64,000 nucleotides of DNA from positions 277,711 through 341,710 of the forward strand of contig JBJHCV010000003.1 in the NCBI GenBank assembly GCA_050486225.1, read 5' to 3'. The DNA comes from JBBDIX01 sp050486225 (GTDB taxonomy: Bacteria > Actinomycetota > Nitriliruptoria > Nitriliruptorales > Nitriliruptoraceae). Below are positions 1 through 8,614 of the stretch, in pieces (position 1 is the stretch's first letter; every line of letters starts with the position of its first letter). Below the pieces are notes generated by a model that ran no database searches, was not told the DNA's origin, and was given only the letters and a program-made list of their open reading frames with translations. Made by a program: the position numbers and the translations under genes.

Positions 1-2
1 CA

Positions 3-416
3 CTCGCCAGCGTGTTCAGCCCGTCGGGCATCGGTGACATCCTCTCCCAGGCGACCGGCCAGCAGGAACGATCCATGGACGGCGCGGTGTCGCTCGTCGG
101 CGCGGCGTCGATCGCCGGCCAGCTCGGTGACGGCGCCACCGGGCTCGTGCTGTTCCTCGGTCTCATCGCCGTGGTCAACGTGTTCATCGGGATCTTCAAC
201 CTGGTTCCGTTGCCACCACTCGACGGCGGCCACCTGGCCGCGCTCGGCATCGAACGTTCGGTCAACCTGGTGCGGACGCTTCGTGGCCGCACACCGGACT
301 ATCGGCTCGATCCCCGTGCCCTGTCCGCGGTGGCGATCCCGGTCCTGGTGATCCTCGCCGTGATCGTGGTCGCCCTGCTGTGGCTCGACATCACGGACCC
401 GATCCGCCTGGGCTGA
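3..416 (+). CDS. rseP: Site-2 protease (M50 family), C-terminal part, truncated by window start
   Basis: This is the C-terminal half of an intramembrane zinc metalloprotease. The segment [13 protein letters not shown] is the third zinc-binding motif of the M50/RseP family, where the Asp ligates zinc. A hydrophobic stretch precedes it (about residues 45-60 of the visible part) and another follows near the C terminus. The HExxH half and the PDZ domain would lie upstream of the window. In Actinomycetota this gene usually sits between dxr and ispG, and ispG does follow here. Such proteases cleave membrane-bound anti-sigma factors. The frame is open from base 3, so no start codon is visible. Confidence 0.85.
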   Translation, partial: LASVFSPSGIGDILSQATGQQERSMDGAVSLVGAASIAGQLGDGATGLVLFLGLIAVVNVFIGIFNLVPLPPLDGGHLAALGIERSVNLVRTLRGRTPDYRLDPRALSAVAIPVLVILAVIVVALLWLDITDPIRLG

Positions 417-469
417 CCGGTACCCTTCCGGATCCGAGCTCCCACCGGCCCGTCCCCGAGGAATCGTTC

Positions 470-1627
470 GTGACGACCGCCCTGCCGATCGTCGGCAACG
501 CCGCCACACGTCCTGCCGACCCGTCGGGACCGAAGCGGCGTGAGACCCGCACGATTCGCCTGGGGCCCCTCGAGGTGGGTGGCAACGCCCCGATCACCGT
601 CCAGACCATGACGGTCACCCCGACGCACGAGGTCGACCTGACCCTGCAGGCGATCGCGGCCTGTCAGGCCGCCGGCGCGGACATCGTCCGGATCGCTGTC
701 CCGCGTCGTGAGGACGCCGAGGCGCTGGCACGGATCGTCGAACACGCGCGCATCCCGGTCATCGCCGACATCCACTTCCAGTGGAAGTATGCGGTCATGG
801 CGATCGAGGCCGGGTGCGCGGGAGTCCGGATCAACCCGGGCAACATCCGCAAGCACGACAAGGTGGCCCTGCTGGGGCGCCTCGCGTCCGAGGCGGGCGT
901 GGCGATCCGCATCGGCGTGAACGGCGGAAGCCTGGAGCAGGCCGTCCTCGACGAGTTCGGCGGTCCGACGCCCGAGGCGCTCGTCGAGTCCGCGCTGCGG
1001 GAGGCGCGTCTGCTCGAGGACGTCGACTTCCACGACACCAAGATCTCCGTCAAGCACTCGGATCCGTGGGTCATGATCCAGACCTACCGTCTGCTCGCCG
1101 AGCGATCCGACTACCCGCTCCATCTCGGGGTGACGGAGGCCGGACCGCTGAAGACAGGCTCCATCAAGTCGGCCGTCGGCATCGGCACCCTGCTCGCCGA
1201 GGGCATCGGTGACACCATCCGCGTGTCCCTGTCGGCGGACCCGGTCGAGGAGGTCAAGGCCGGCATCGCCATCCTCGAGTCCCTGCACCTTCGCGAACGA
1301 GGCCTCGACGTGGTGTCGTGCCCCTCGTGCGGCCGGGCGCAGGTCGACGTGTGGACCCTGGCCGAGGAGGTCCAGAAGGGCCTCGAGGGCATCGAGGCGC
1401 CGTTGCGGGTGGCCGTCATGGGCTGTGTGGTCAACGGCCCGGGGGAGGCCCGCGAGGCAGACCTCGGGGTCGCGGCGGGCAACGGCAAGGGCGACATCAT
1501 CCGGCGGGGCGAGCGGATCGCCACGGTCCGCGAGGAGGACATCGTCGAGGCGATGGTCCACTACGCCACGGAGATGGCTGCGGAGATCGCCGCCGAGCGA
1601 GGCGAGGGGTCTCCGATCGTCGTCTGA
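470..1627 (+). CDS. ispG: 4-hydroxy-3-methylbut-2-enyl diphosphate synthase
   Basis: IspG (GcpE) performs the penultimate MEP-pathway step, converting MEcPP to HMBPP with a 4Fe-4S cluster. The 385-residue length is normal for the bacterial form. Cluster ligands are visible: C284 and C287 in a CPSC motif and C319 in [11 protein letters not shown], with E326 as the conserved Glu ligand. The TIM-barrel part carries VNGGSLE and HDTKISVK blocks. The GTG start is chosen because GAGGA lies 7 nt upstream (458-462) and the family N terminus fits; an earlier in-frame start would overlap the preceding gene. It follows the site-2 protease by 53 nt, probably in one operon. Confidence 0.96.
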   Translation: MTTALPIVGNAATRPADPSGPKRRETRTIRLGPLEVGGNAPITVQTMTVTPTHEVDLTLQAIAACQAAGADIVRIAVPRREDAEALARIVEHARIPVIADIHFQWKYAVMAIEAGCAGVRINPGNIRKHDKVALLGRLASEAGVAIRIGVNGGSLEQAVLDEFGGPTPEALVESALREARLLEDVDFHDTKISVKHSDPWVMIQTYRLLAERSDYPLHLGVTEAGPLKTGSIKSAVGIGTLLAEGIGDTIRVSLSADPVEEVKAGIAILESLHLRERGLDVVSCPSCGRAQVDVWTLAEEVQKGLEGIEAPLRVAVMGCVVNGPGEAREADLGVAAGNGKGDIIRRGERIATVREEDIVEAMVHYATEMAAEIAAERGEGSPIVV

Positions 1628-1711
1628 ACGGGCCGGTCCGGAGTTGCGTCGCCGGTGCCCGGAGGCCTCTGCGGGCCTCGCGTGCCCGTGATACCTTCGA
1701 TCACTGGCGGT

Positions 1712-1732
1712 GCGGGCCGTTCGACGGCCCGC
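1712..1732. terminator. Perfect 9-bp hairpin downstream of ispG
   Basis: GCGGGCCGT pairs with ACGGCCCGC around a 3-nt loop, 85 nt after the ispG stop. No U-rich tail follows, so it would be a non-canonical high-GC terminator or a transcript-end stabiliser. Confidence 0.4.
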
Positions 1733-1857
1733 GCTGTGCGTTCGGCCCGCACCCGGCGGCCGTGCCTGCGACAGGCACCCCCGGTGCACGACCGGATGCG
1801 CCGGAAGGCGGCACACCACGCTGCGGACCGGACCCGACAACGGACGTCCGACGCGGC

Positions 1858-1879
1858 GGCCGGCCCTGACGGGCCGGCC
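1858..1879. other. Perfect 9-bp hairpin in the rimP leader
   Basis: GGCCGGCCC pairs with GGGCCGGCC around a TGAC loop, ending 59 nt before the rimP start. It could be a terminator/attenuator or an RNA structure in the leader of the translation operon. The sequence alone does not decide. Confidence 0.35.
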
Positions 1880-1938
1880 GTTGACGTGGGCAGGGAAGAA
1901 CGCGGAGTGCCGCGCGACACGACGACGGTGAGGACACG

Positions 1939-2439
1939 ATGACCAGCAGGCGCGAGGCCCAGCTGATCGAACGTGTGCGTGCACTCGTCGTCGACGCGTG
2001 TGCCGATGTCGACGTGGAACTCCTCGACGTGGAACTCCGTGGGCAGGGCCAGCACCGTGTCGTGCGTGTCGTTGCCGACACCCTGGACACCTCGCCGGAC
2101 GCCGGACTCGACATCGACGAGATCGCGGCTCTGTCGCGTCGCATCGGTGAACTGCTCGACGAGCAGGACGTCGTTCCCGGCAGCCACACCCTCGAGGTGA
2201 CGTCTCCGGGAGTCGATCGTCCGTTGCGGGTCACCCGAGACTTCCTGCGAAACGCCGGACGTGACGTGGTCGTGCACCTGCTGGCCGACGACGACGCTGA
2301 CGACACCGAGCCCGGATCGCAGACGACGGGCACCGTCGTCGACTCCGACGAGTCGACCGTCACGCTCGACGTGTCCGGCGAGCGGGTCACGATCGCGCTC
2401 GCGGACATCGACCACGCCAGGGTGGTGCTGCCATGGTGA
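1939..2439 (+). CDS. rimP: Ribosome maturation factor RimP
   Basis: RimP (166 residues) assists late 30S subunit maturation in the cytoplasm. The family block LEVTSPGVDRPL appears at about residues 85-96, between the N-terminal alpha/beta domain and the C-terminal SH3-like domain. The ATG start follows GAGGA with suitable spacing. The acidic loop at about residues 114-125 (several Asp) is an ordinary variable region. It is the first gene of the conserved rimP-nusA-ylxR-infB cluster, and nusA follows after 16 nt. Confidence 0.95.
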   Translation: MTSRREAQLIERVRALVVDACADVDVELLDVELRGQGQHRVVRVVADTLDTSPDAGLDIDEIAALSRRIGELLDEQDVVPGSHTLEVTSPGVDRPLRVTRDFLRNAGRDVVVHLLADDDADDTEPGSQTTGTVVDSDESTVTLDVSGERVTIALADIDHARVVLPW

Positions 2440-2455
2440 CCGAGGAGGCCCACAG

Positions 2456-3730
2456 GTGAAGATCGACATCGACGCGCTCCGTCAGATCGAGCGGGAGAAG
2501 GGGCTCGACTTCCACACGGTCGTCGAGGCGTTCGAGACCGCGATGGCGTCCGCCTACAAGCGGTCCTCCACGGCGACCGCCGACGAGGCGCGGGTCACGG
2601 TGGACCGGGTCACCGGCGAGGTGACGCTGTACGCGCAGGAACTCGACGACGATGGCAACATCGTGTCGGAGTGGCAGGAGGAGCCGAAGGACTTCGGCCG
2701 CATCGTTGCGCAGACGGCCAAGCAGGTGCTCCTCCAGCGTCTTCGCGAGGCAGAGCGCGAGGCCACCTACGGCGAGTTCGTCGGCCGCGAGGGAGACATC
2801 ATCTCCGGCCAGATCAGTCAGCAGGGCAACGTCACCCTCATCGAGATGGGCCGGACCGAGGCACTGCTGCCGTACTCGGAACAGGTGCCCAACGAACGTC
2901 TCGACCACGGTGCGTTCACGCGCGCGGTCGTCATCGAGGTGCGCAAGCAGCTCCGAGGTGCCCAGATCGTGGGCTCGCGGACCCACCCTGCGCTGGTCGT
3001 CGGTCTGTTCGCCCTCGAGGTTCCGGAGATCGAGGAGGGAATCGTCGAGATCCGGGGCATCGCCCGCGAGGCAGGTCACCGGACGAAGGTCGCGGTGATG
3101 TCCAACGATCCCGACGTCGACCCGGTCGGGGCCTGCGTCGGACCCGGCGGACAGCGTGCACGCAGCGTGCAGAAGGAACTCCACGCCGACGAGATGGAAC
3201 GCATCGACATCGTGAGGTGGGCGGACGAGCCCGAACAGCTCGTGGCGAACGCGCTGTCGCCCGCGAAGGTCAGCAACGTCTACCTCTACCCGGACGACGG
3301 GACGGCGATGGTGGTCGTTCCCGACTACCAGTTGTCGTTGGCGATCGGCCGCGAGGGGCAGAACGCCCGCCTGGCGGCGCGTCTGACGGGCTGGAGGATC
3401 GACATCAAGTCCGAGACGCAGTTCGCCGAGGAGCAGAAGGCGTTCCAGGACGCGTTCGAGAAGGGCCTGATCGACGAGTTCGGCAACCCGCTGTCCCCCG
3501 AGGGTGAACGTGCCATCGAGGAGGCCGTGGAGTCGGCGCGGGCCGCCCGTGACGACGTGCTGGTCCCCGACGACTCCGACGTCGGGGTGCACGCCGACGG
3601 CGTCGACGTCGACGACCCCGACCCGGCCGTGATCCGCCCGGTTCCTGCCGACGGCGACGCCGAGCAGGTCGACGCGTCCGGCGTGGCTGACGCCGAGGAC
3701 GCCGCCGCGACGGAACCCGACCAGACGTGA
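2456..3730 (+). CDS. nusA: Transcription termination/antitermination factor NusA
   Basis: NusA binds RNA polymerase and nascent RNA to control pausing, termination and antitermination. The 424-residue protein has the N-terminal polymerase-binding domain, an S1 domain (about 125-200) and two KH domains. The KH region includes DPVGACVGPGGQRARSV and SLAIGREGQNARLAARLTG. After about residue 350 it ends in an acidic Asp/Glu/Ala-rich tail, as in actinobacterial NusA proteins that lack the repeats of E. coli NusA. The GTG start is fixed by GAGGAGG at 2442-2448 and by alignment to the family start. It is co-transcribed with rimP, ylxR and infB. Confidence 0.96.
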   Translation: MKIDIDALRQIEREKGLDFHTVVEAFETAMASAYKRSSTATADEARVTVDRVTGEVTLYAQELDDDGNIVSEWQEEPKDFGRIVAQTAKQVLLQRLREAEREATYGEFVGREGDIISGQISQQGNVTLIEMGRTEALLPYSEQVPNERLDHGAFTRAVVIEVRKQLRGAQIVGSRTHPALVVGLFALEVPEIEEGIVEIRGIAREAGHRTKVAVMSNDPDVDPVGACVGPGGQRARSVQKELHADEMERIDIVRWADEPEQLVANALSPAKVSNVYLYPDDGTAMVVVPDYQLSLAIGREGQNARLAARLTGWRIDIKSETQFAEEQKAFQDAFEKGLIDEFGNPLSPEGERAIEEAVESARAARDDVLVPDDSDVGVHADGVDVDDPDPAVIRPVPADGDAEQVDASGVADAEDAAATEPDQT

Positions 3731-3775
3731 CCGTCGGGCGTCGACCGCATGACGACTGCAGTGGAGGAAGTAGGC

Positions 3776-4099
3776 TTGGAGACCGAGGCGCCCAGCGGGC
3801 CCGTGAGGACCTGTGTCGGTTGCCGGTCGCGACGCGACCAGCGTGACCTGATCAGGTTCGTCCGGACGCCCGGAGGGATCCGTTGCATCGCGACGGGCCG
3901 TCGACCCCCGGGTCGCGGCGCCGCTCTCTGTCCCGAGGAATCCTGCATCGCCGCCGCGGCCCGCCGCGACGGCGCGGCGCTGCGCCACGCACTGCGTGGT
4001 GGGACGGCGACGGAGGCGACCGCAGCACTGCGAGTCGCACGCACCCCAGCGGTGCGAGAACTGGTCCGACGAGGGACCGTGAGGAGCGAGAACGCGTGA
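3776..4099 (+). CDS. ylxR: YlxR family protein (DUF448), probable RNA-binding
   Basis: A small protein of the nusA-infB operon. The two family signatures are present: RTCVGCR near the N terminus and RPPGRGAALC in the middle. The family is thought to bind nucleic acid, and its exact role is unsettled. TTG 3776 is chosen as start because GGAGGAAG (3762-3769) sits 6 nt upstream and leaves about ten residues before RTCVGC. An in-frame ATG at 3749 would add nine residues but has no ribosome binding site. The stop overlaps the infB start (GTGA), so translation is probably coupled. Confidence 0.85.
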   Translation: METEAPSGPVRTCVGCRSRRDQRDLIRFVRTPGGIRCIATGRRPPGRGAALCPEESCIAAAARRDGAALRHALRGGTATEATAALRVARTPAVRELVRRGTVRSENA

Positions 4100-6939
4100 G
4101 CAACAACGTCCGCGTGTACGAACTGGCCAGAGAGACCGGCCTCCCCAACAAGGAGGTCCTGCGTCGCCTTGCCAGTCTGGGTGTCGACGCGAAGAGCCAC
4201 TCGTCGTCGGTCGCCGACGCCGATGCGGCGCGCTTCCGCGACTCGCTCGGCCGCACACAGGCCGACCGGCAGGCCGAGGAGGAGGCTCGTCGGCAGCGCG
4301 AGCAGGAGGAACTCGAGCGGTACCGCTCGATGCAGGCCGCGGCCCCCCCCGAGCGCAAGAAGGCGGCCAAGGTCCTGCCTCCGCACCTGCGCGCCCAGCA
4401 GGAGGCTGCCGACGCCGCAGCCCCGGCCCCCTCGGCTCCCGCCGTTCCGGCCGAACCTGCAGCGCCTGCTGCCGCCGGTGGTGCGGCGTCAGACGCTTCG
4501 GTTGCCGCGGCTCCTGCCGCGCGGGTGGTCGAGCCCGACGCCGACGCCCCCCAGACGCCAGCCAGCGGCGACGCGACCGCTCCCGCCGCTCCCGCTGCGC
4601 CTGCCGAGTCGACACCCGGCGATGCCGGTGACACCGAGGTGCGCCCGGCGCGGCGCATGCCCGGCGCGCCGCCTCCGCGGCTGAAGCCGGGAGAGGTCCC
4701 GTTGCGTCCGATCCGGGGCCCGCAGGCGCCGCCGAGCGTCACGGGGGAGTCGCCGGCCCTTCGGCGCCACGACAGCGGTGGGCTGCCCCAGGAGGGTTCG
4801 GGTCGGCGGGCGATCCCGCCGCCGCTGCGCAGTGCCCCCGCACGTCCCCAGCCGTCGGCCCAGCCGCCCGGCGGTCCGGGTGCCCGTACGGGCGCGCCCG
4901 GAGGTCCTCGGGGTGCTCCCGGCGCGCGTACCGGCGCGCCCGGTGGCCCTCGCGGTGGCCCCGGTGGCGCGTCGCCGTACCGCCAGCCGGCGGGCCGAGG
5001 TGCCCCTGGAGGAGCGCCGGGTCGCGGTGGGCCGGGCGGAGGTCCCGGCGGCCCGGGTGGGCCCGGAGGCACCGGGGGACCGGGAAGTGGCAAGACGCGC
5101 CGCAAGAAGCGTCGTGACAAGGAGGCGCCCGCCGAGCAGGAGCTCATGCGCGGGCCGCTGCGCCGCGACGTCCCGCTCGAGGAGCAGATCACCAGGGATC
5201 GGGTCGAGGTCGTCTCCGGCGTGACCGTCGGTGAACTCGCCGACCGGCTCGAGGTGTCCGGCGCTGCACTCGTCAAGAAGCTGTTCGAGATGGGCGAGAT
5301 GGCGACCGTCCAGCAGACGCTGGCGGACGACACCGTGGAGATCCTCTGCGCGGACCTGGGAGTGGAGGTCTACTTCCTGTCCGAGGAGGAGCTCGAGTTC
5401 GGTGTCGAGGCACCCGACGCCGCGGACACCCTGCAGCCGCGCCCGCCCGTGATCACGGTGATGGGTCACGTCGACCACGGAAAGACCCTGCTGCTCGACG
5501 CGATCCGGCAGACCGACGTGGTGTCCGGCGAGGCCGGTGGCATCACGCAGCACATCGGCGCGTACCAGATCAGCAAGGACGGCCGGCCGATCACCTTCAT
5601 CGACACGCCGGGTCACGAGGCGTTCACCGCCATGCGTGCCCGTGGTGCCCAGGTCACGGACGTCGCGATCCTCGTGGTCGCCGCCAACGACGGGGTCATG
5701 CCCCAGACGCAGGAGGCGATCAACCACATCCGGGCCGCCGAGGTCCCGATGGTCGTCGCTGTCAACAAGATCGACGTCGAGGGGGCCGACGCGGGCCGCG
5801 TGCGGACCCAGTTGACCGAACATGGCGTCGTCGCCGAGGAGTTCGGTGGTGACGTGCCGATGGTCGAGGTCTCGGCGAAGACCGGGCAGGGACTCGAGGA
5901 CCTGCTCGAGGTGGTGCTGCTGCAGGCGGACCTGCTCGAACTGACCGCGAATCCGGACAAGGACGCGCGCGGCCGGGTCGTGGAGGCTCACCTGGACCGT
6001 GGTCGGGGACCGGTCGCGACCGTGCTCGTGCAGGGAGGCACCCTGCGTCGAGGCGACGTGCTGGTCGCCGGGACCGCGGACGGCAAGATCCGCGCCATGT
6101 TCGACGAGAACGGCGAGAACGTCGACGAGGCCAGCCCGGCCCGTCCCGTCCAGGTCATCGGCCTGAACGAGGTGCCGGTCGCCGGCGACGAGTTCCGTGT
6201 CGTCGACGCCGAACGCTTCGCTCGCGACGTCGCGGAACGCCGTTCGGCACGTGAGCGGCGCAAGGAACTCGCAGAGCGTCGGCCGTCGACCCTGGAGGAG
6301 TTCACCTCCGCGGTGCAGGCCGGCGACAAGGCGACCCTCAACGTCATCATCAAGGCCGACGTGTCCGGTTCCGCCGAGGCCATCGAGGAGTCGCTGCTGA
6401 AGCTGGAGCTCGACGAGGTCCAGGTGCGTGTCATCACCAAGGGCGTGGGCGCCATCACCCAGGGTGACGTCCGGCTCGCCCAGGCGTCCGACGCGATCAT
6501 CGTGGCGTTCAACGTGCGACCGGGCGCCAATGCCCGCGAGGAGATCGAACGCTCCGGTGTCGACGTGCGCACCTATCGCATCATCTACGAGGTCATCGAC
6601 GACATCGAGCGTGCCGTGAAGGGCATGCTGGCGCCGGAGATGCGCGAGCAGGTCATCGGCGAGGTGGAGGTCCGTGAGATCTTCCGCGTCCCGAGGATCG
6701 GCAACGTGTACGGGTCCATGGTCACGCGGGGCGAGGTGCGTCGCGAGGCCGGGGTTCGAGTGATCCGCGACGGTGTCGTCGTCGCCGAGGACACCATGTC
6801 GTCGCTGCGTCGCTTCAAGGACGACGTCCGCGAGGTTCGCGAGGGCTTCGAGTGCGGGATCGGCCTGGAGAAGTTCCAGGACGTGAAGGTCGGCGACGTG
6901 TTCGAGGTGTACGAGACCGTCGAGGTCGCCCGTGAGTGA
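4096..6939 (+). CDS. infB: Translation initiation factor IF-2
   Basis: IF-2 is the GTPase that places initiator tRNA on the 30S subunit. The 947-residue protein has the helical IF2-N motif at residues 4-50, then a long low-complexity Ala/Pro then Gly/Pro/Arg-rich linker (about 80-335), then a second IF2-N-like domain. The GTPase domain has G1 GHVDHGKT at 457-464, DTPGHEAF, NKID and SAKTG, followed by the beta-barrel and C-terminal domains. GTG 4096 is chosen from the GAGGAG site and the family N terminus NNVRVYELA. The unusually long linker is typical of high-GC Actinomycetota. Confidence 0.97.
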   Translation: MSNNVRVYELARETGLPNKEVLRRLASLGVDAKSHSSSVADADAARFRDSLGRTQADRQAEEEARRQREQEELERYRSMQAAAPPERKKAAKVLPPHLRAQQEAADAAAPAPSAPAVPAEPAAPAAAGGAASDASVAAAPAARVVEPDADAPQTPASGDATAPAAPAAPAESTPGDAGDTEVRPARRMPGAPPPRLKPGEVPLRPIRGPQAPPSVTGESPALRRHDSGGLPQEGSGRRAIPPPLRSAPARPQPSAQPPGGPGARTGAPGGPRGAPGARTGAPGGPRGGPGGASPYRQPAGRGAPGGAPGRGGPGGGPGGPGGPGGTGGPGSGKTRRKKRRDKEAPAEQELMRGPLRRDVPLEEQITRDRVEVVSGVTVGELADRLEVSGAALVKKLFEMGEMATVQQTLADDTVEILCADLGVEVYFLSEEELEFGVEAPDAADTLQPRPPVITVMGHVDHGKTLLLDAIRQTDVVSGEAGGITQHIGAYQISKDGRPITFIDTPGHEAFTAMRARGAQVTDVAILVVAANDGVMPQTQEAINHIRAAEVPMVVAVNKIDVEGADAGRVRTQLTEHGVVAEEFGGDVPMVEVSAKTGQGLEDLLEVVLLQADLLELTANPDKDARGRVVEAHLDRGRGPVATVLVQGGTLRRGDVLVAGTADGKIRAMFDENGENVDEASPARPVQVIGLNEVPVAGDEFRVVDAERFARDVAERRSARERRKELAERRPSTLEEFTSAVQAGDKATLNVIIKADVSGSAEAIEESLLKLELDEVQVRVITKGVGAITQGDVRLAQASDAIIVAFNVRPGANAREEIERSGVDVRTYRIIYEVIDDIERAVKGMLAPEMREQVIGEVEVREIFRVPRIGNVYGSMVTRGEVRREAGVRVIRDGVVVAEDTMSSLRRFKDDVREVREGFECGIGLEKFQDVKVGDVFEVYETVEVARE

Positions 6940-6979
6940 GCCCGCGGTCCCGACGGGCACCCGGCGCCGCTGACGATCC

Positions 6980-7297
6980 ATGGGCGTCGAGGCCGAGCAG
7001 GGACGTGTCCACTTCGGAGTCGCGCGCCTCGACGTGCACCTGCCCGGGGTGCACGGGCTCAAGGAGAAGCGGGCGCTGCTGCAGCCCATCCGAGCAGCGC
7101 TGGAACGCATGGGCTGCGCGGTCGCCGAGGTGGGCGCGCAGGACCGCTGGCAGCGCGCCGTGCTCGGGGTCGGTGTCGTCTCGTCGACCGCCGGCGGGGT
7201 GGACGCGGCACTCGCGGCCCTCGTGGAGGTGGTCGAACGCGACCCCAGGGTGACGGTGATCGGCATGACGGAGGTCGTCGACGACCTCGACGCCTGA
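6980..7297 (+). CDS. DUF503 family protein (YlxP-like)
   Basis: A 105-residue protein matching the DUF503/YlxP family, which sits between infB and rbfA in many Gram-positive bacteria. The family hallmark GLKEKRALLQPI is at about residues 26-37, and the C terminus has the usual VTVIGMTEVVDDLDA pattern. The biochemical function is not established; the location suggests a link to ribosome biogenesis. It lies 40 nt after infB and 13 nt before rbfA in the same operon. Confidence 0.88.
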   Translation: MGVEAEQGRVHFGVARLDVHLPGVHGLKEKRALLQPIRAALERMGCAVAEVGAQDRWQRAVLGVGVVSSTAGGVDAALAALVEVVERDPRVTVIGMTEVVDDLDA

Positions 7298-7310
7298 GGA
7301 GGGAGCGCAC

Positions 7311-7697
7311 GTGGCACGCAGACGCAGTCCTCGCACCGAGTCCCTGGTCAGGTCCGCGATCGCCGATCTGATCGAGACCGAGGTCGCCGACCCCCGCGTT
7401 CGGTTCGTGACCGTCACCGAGGTGGAGGTGACACCCGACCACGACGTGGCGACGGTCTGGTACACCTCACTCGATCCCGACGTCGTGTCGCGAGACCCGG
7501 GCCGGACCGGGGGAGACCGGGTGCCCGACGCCGCCGACGTTGCCGCGGGCCTGGAGTCGGCGACGCCGCGCCTTCGGGCGATGCTGGCACGCCGTGTCGA
7601 CCTGCGGGTGGTCCCGGACCTGCGCTTCCGACCCGATCCCGTCGCCGAGCAGTCCGCGAAGGTCGAGGAGCTGCTCCGACGCCTGTCCGAGGACTGA
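7311..7697 (+). CDS. rbfA: Ribosome-binding factor A
   Basis: RbfA (128 residues) is a KH-fold 30S assembly factor acting near the 5' end of 16S rRNA. Recognisable parts are the N-terminal ESLVRSAIADLIETEVADPR, VTVTEVEVTPD and the C-terminal LRFRPDP segment. An insertion of about 15 residues (DPGRTGGDRVPDAAD) interrupts the middle. The GTG start is supported by GAGGAGGGA at 7296-7303. In many bacteria a DHH phosphodiesterase (nrnA) lies between rbfA and truB; here truB follows after only 2 nt. Confidence 0.93.
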   Translation: MARRRSPRTESLVRSAIADLIETEVADPRVRFVTVTEVEVTPDHDVATVWYTSLDPDVVSRDPGRTGGDRVPDAADVAAGLESATPRLRAMLARRVDLRVVPDLRFRPDPVAEQSAKVEELLRRLSED

Positions 7698-7699
7698 GG

Positions 7700-8614
7700 G
7701 TGGCGACCTCTCGACCGGACGTGGACCTCGACGGGGTGCTCGTCGTCGACAAGCCGAAGGGCATGACGTCCCACGACGTGGTCGACGAGGTGCGACGCGT
7801 CACCGGGCTGCGTCGTGTCGGCCACACCGGCACGCTCGACCCTTCGGCGACCGGGGTGCTGGTCGTCTGCCTGGGGCGAGCCACCCGGCTCGTGCAGTTC
7901 CTGCAGGCCGGCCGCAAGACCTATGCCGCCCGAATGGTGCTCGGGGTCGTCACCGACACGCAGGACGCCGACGGAGCGGTCCTGGAACGGGTTGCCGCGG
8001 ACCACGTCGACGAACAGGCCCTGTGCCGCGCCCTGACGTCCTTCCAGGGGGAGATCGAACAGGTGCCGCCGATGGTGTCGGCCGTTCGTGTCGACGGGGT
8101 GCGCCTGCACGAGCGGGCGCGTCGAGGAGAGACGGTCGACCGTGAGCCTCGACGCGTGGTCATCCACGACCTCGTGCTCGACGAGTTCGTCGAGGGCACA
8201 CACCCGGAGGCGTCCTTCCTCGTCGGCTGCTCGGCAGGGACCTACGTGCGCACCCTGGCCCACGACGTCGGCCAGCGACTCGGGGTCGGGGGCAGCCTGT
8301 TGTCCCTGCGTCGGATCGCCAATGGACCGTTCACCGTCGACGACGCACATCCACTGGACGCCCTTGAGACCCTGCTCGCGTCCGACGGCGCCATCCTCGA
8401 CGTCGTCGACGCGGTGGGCCGTGCGCTGCCCGTCGTGGAGATCGACGATCGGGACGAGGCACGGCGTCTGGCGAACGGCGGCAAGGCCGTGCTCAGCGGG
8501 ATCAGCGGTCCCTTCGCGATCGTGTACGACGGACTGCTGGTGGGCATCTACGCCGACGACGTCGACGTCGCTCGGGCGCAGCTCGTGTGGGCGCGACCGG
8601 AGGACCTGGCGTGA
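7700..8614 (+). CDS. truB: tRNA pseudouridine-55 synthase
   Basis: TruB isomerises U55 in the T-loop of tRNAs. The 304-residue protein carries the catalytic motif GHTGTLDPSATG with the nucleophilic Asp at residue 47, the N-terminal VLVVDKPKGMTSHDVV, and the later YVRTLAHDVG block. A C-terminal extension after about residue 240 resembles the extra domain of actinobacterial TruB. The GTG start lies 2 nt after the rbfA stop. Its stop overlaps the ribF start by the GTGA arrangement, so the two are translationally coupled. Confidence 0.95.
   Translation: MATSRPDVDLDGVLVVDKPKGMTSHDVVDEVRRVTGLRRVGHTGTLDPSATGVLVVCLGRATRLVQFLQAGRKTYAARMVLGVVTDTQDADGAVLERVAADHVDEQALCRALTSFQGEIEQVPPMVSAVRVDGVRLHERARRGETVDREPRRVVIHDLVLDEFVEGTHPEASFLVGCSAGTYVRTLAHDVGQRLGVGGSLLSLRRIANGPFTVDDAHPLDALETLLASDGAILDVVDAVGRALPVVEIDDRDEARRLANGGKAVLSGISGPFAIVYDGLLVGIYADDVDVARAQLVWARPEDLA

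Larger units (their letters stand above)
1628..1938. other. Intergenic region between ispG and rimP with two perfect hairpins
   Basis: No credible gene was found in these 311 bases. Two perfect 9-bp inverted repeats stand out, at 1712-1732 and 1858-1879. Neither is followed by a T tract. A TACCTT hexamer at 1692-1697 fits a TAnnnT -10 but has no convincing -35. A TTGACG at 1881-1886 has no matching -10. The region plausibly separates the ispG transcript from the rimP-nusA-infB operon and carries that operon's leader. Confidence 0.6.

Noticed and set aside
2387..7317. Long minus-strand frames opposite nusA and infB
   Set aside because: They mirror the coding strand, show no domain and lack starts with binding sites; nusA and infB are unambiguous.
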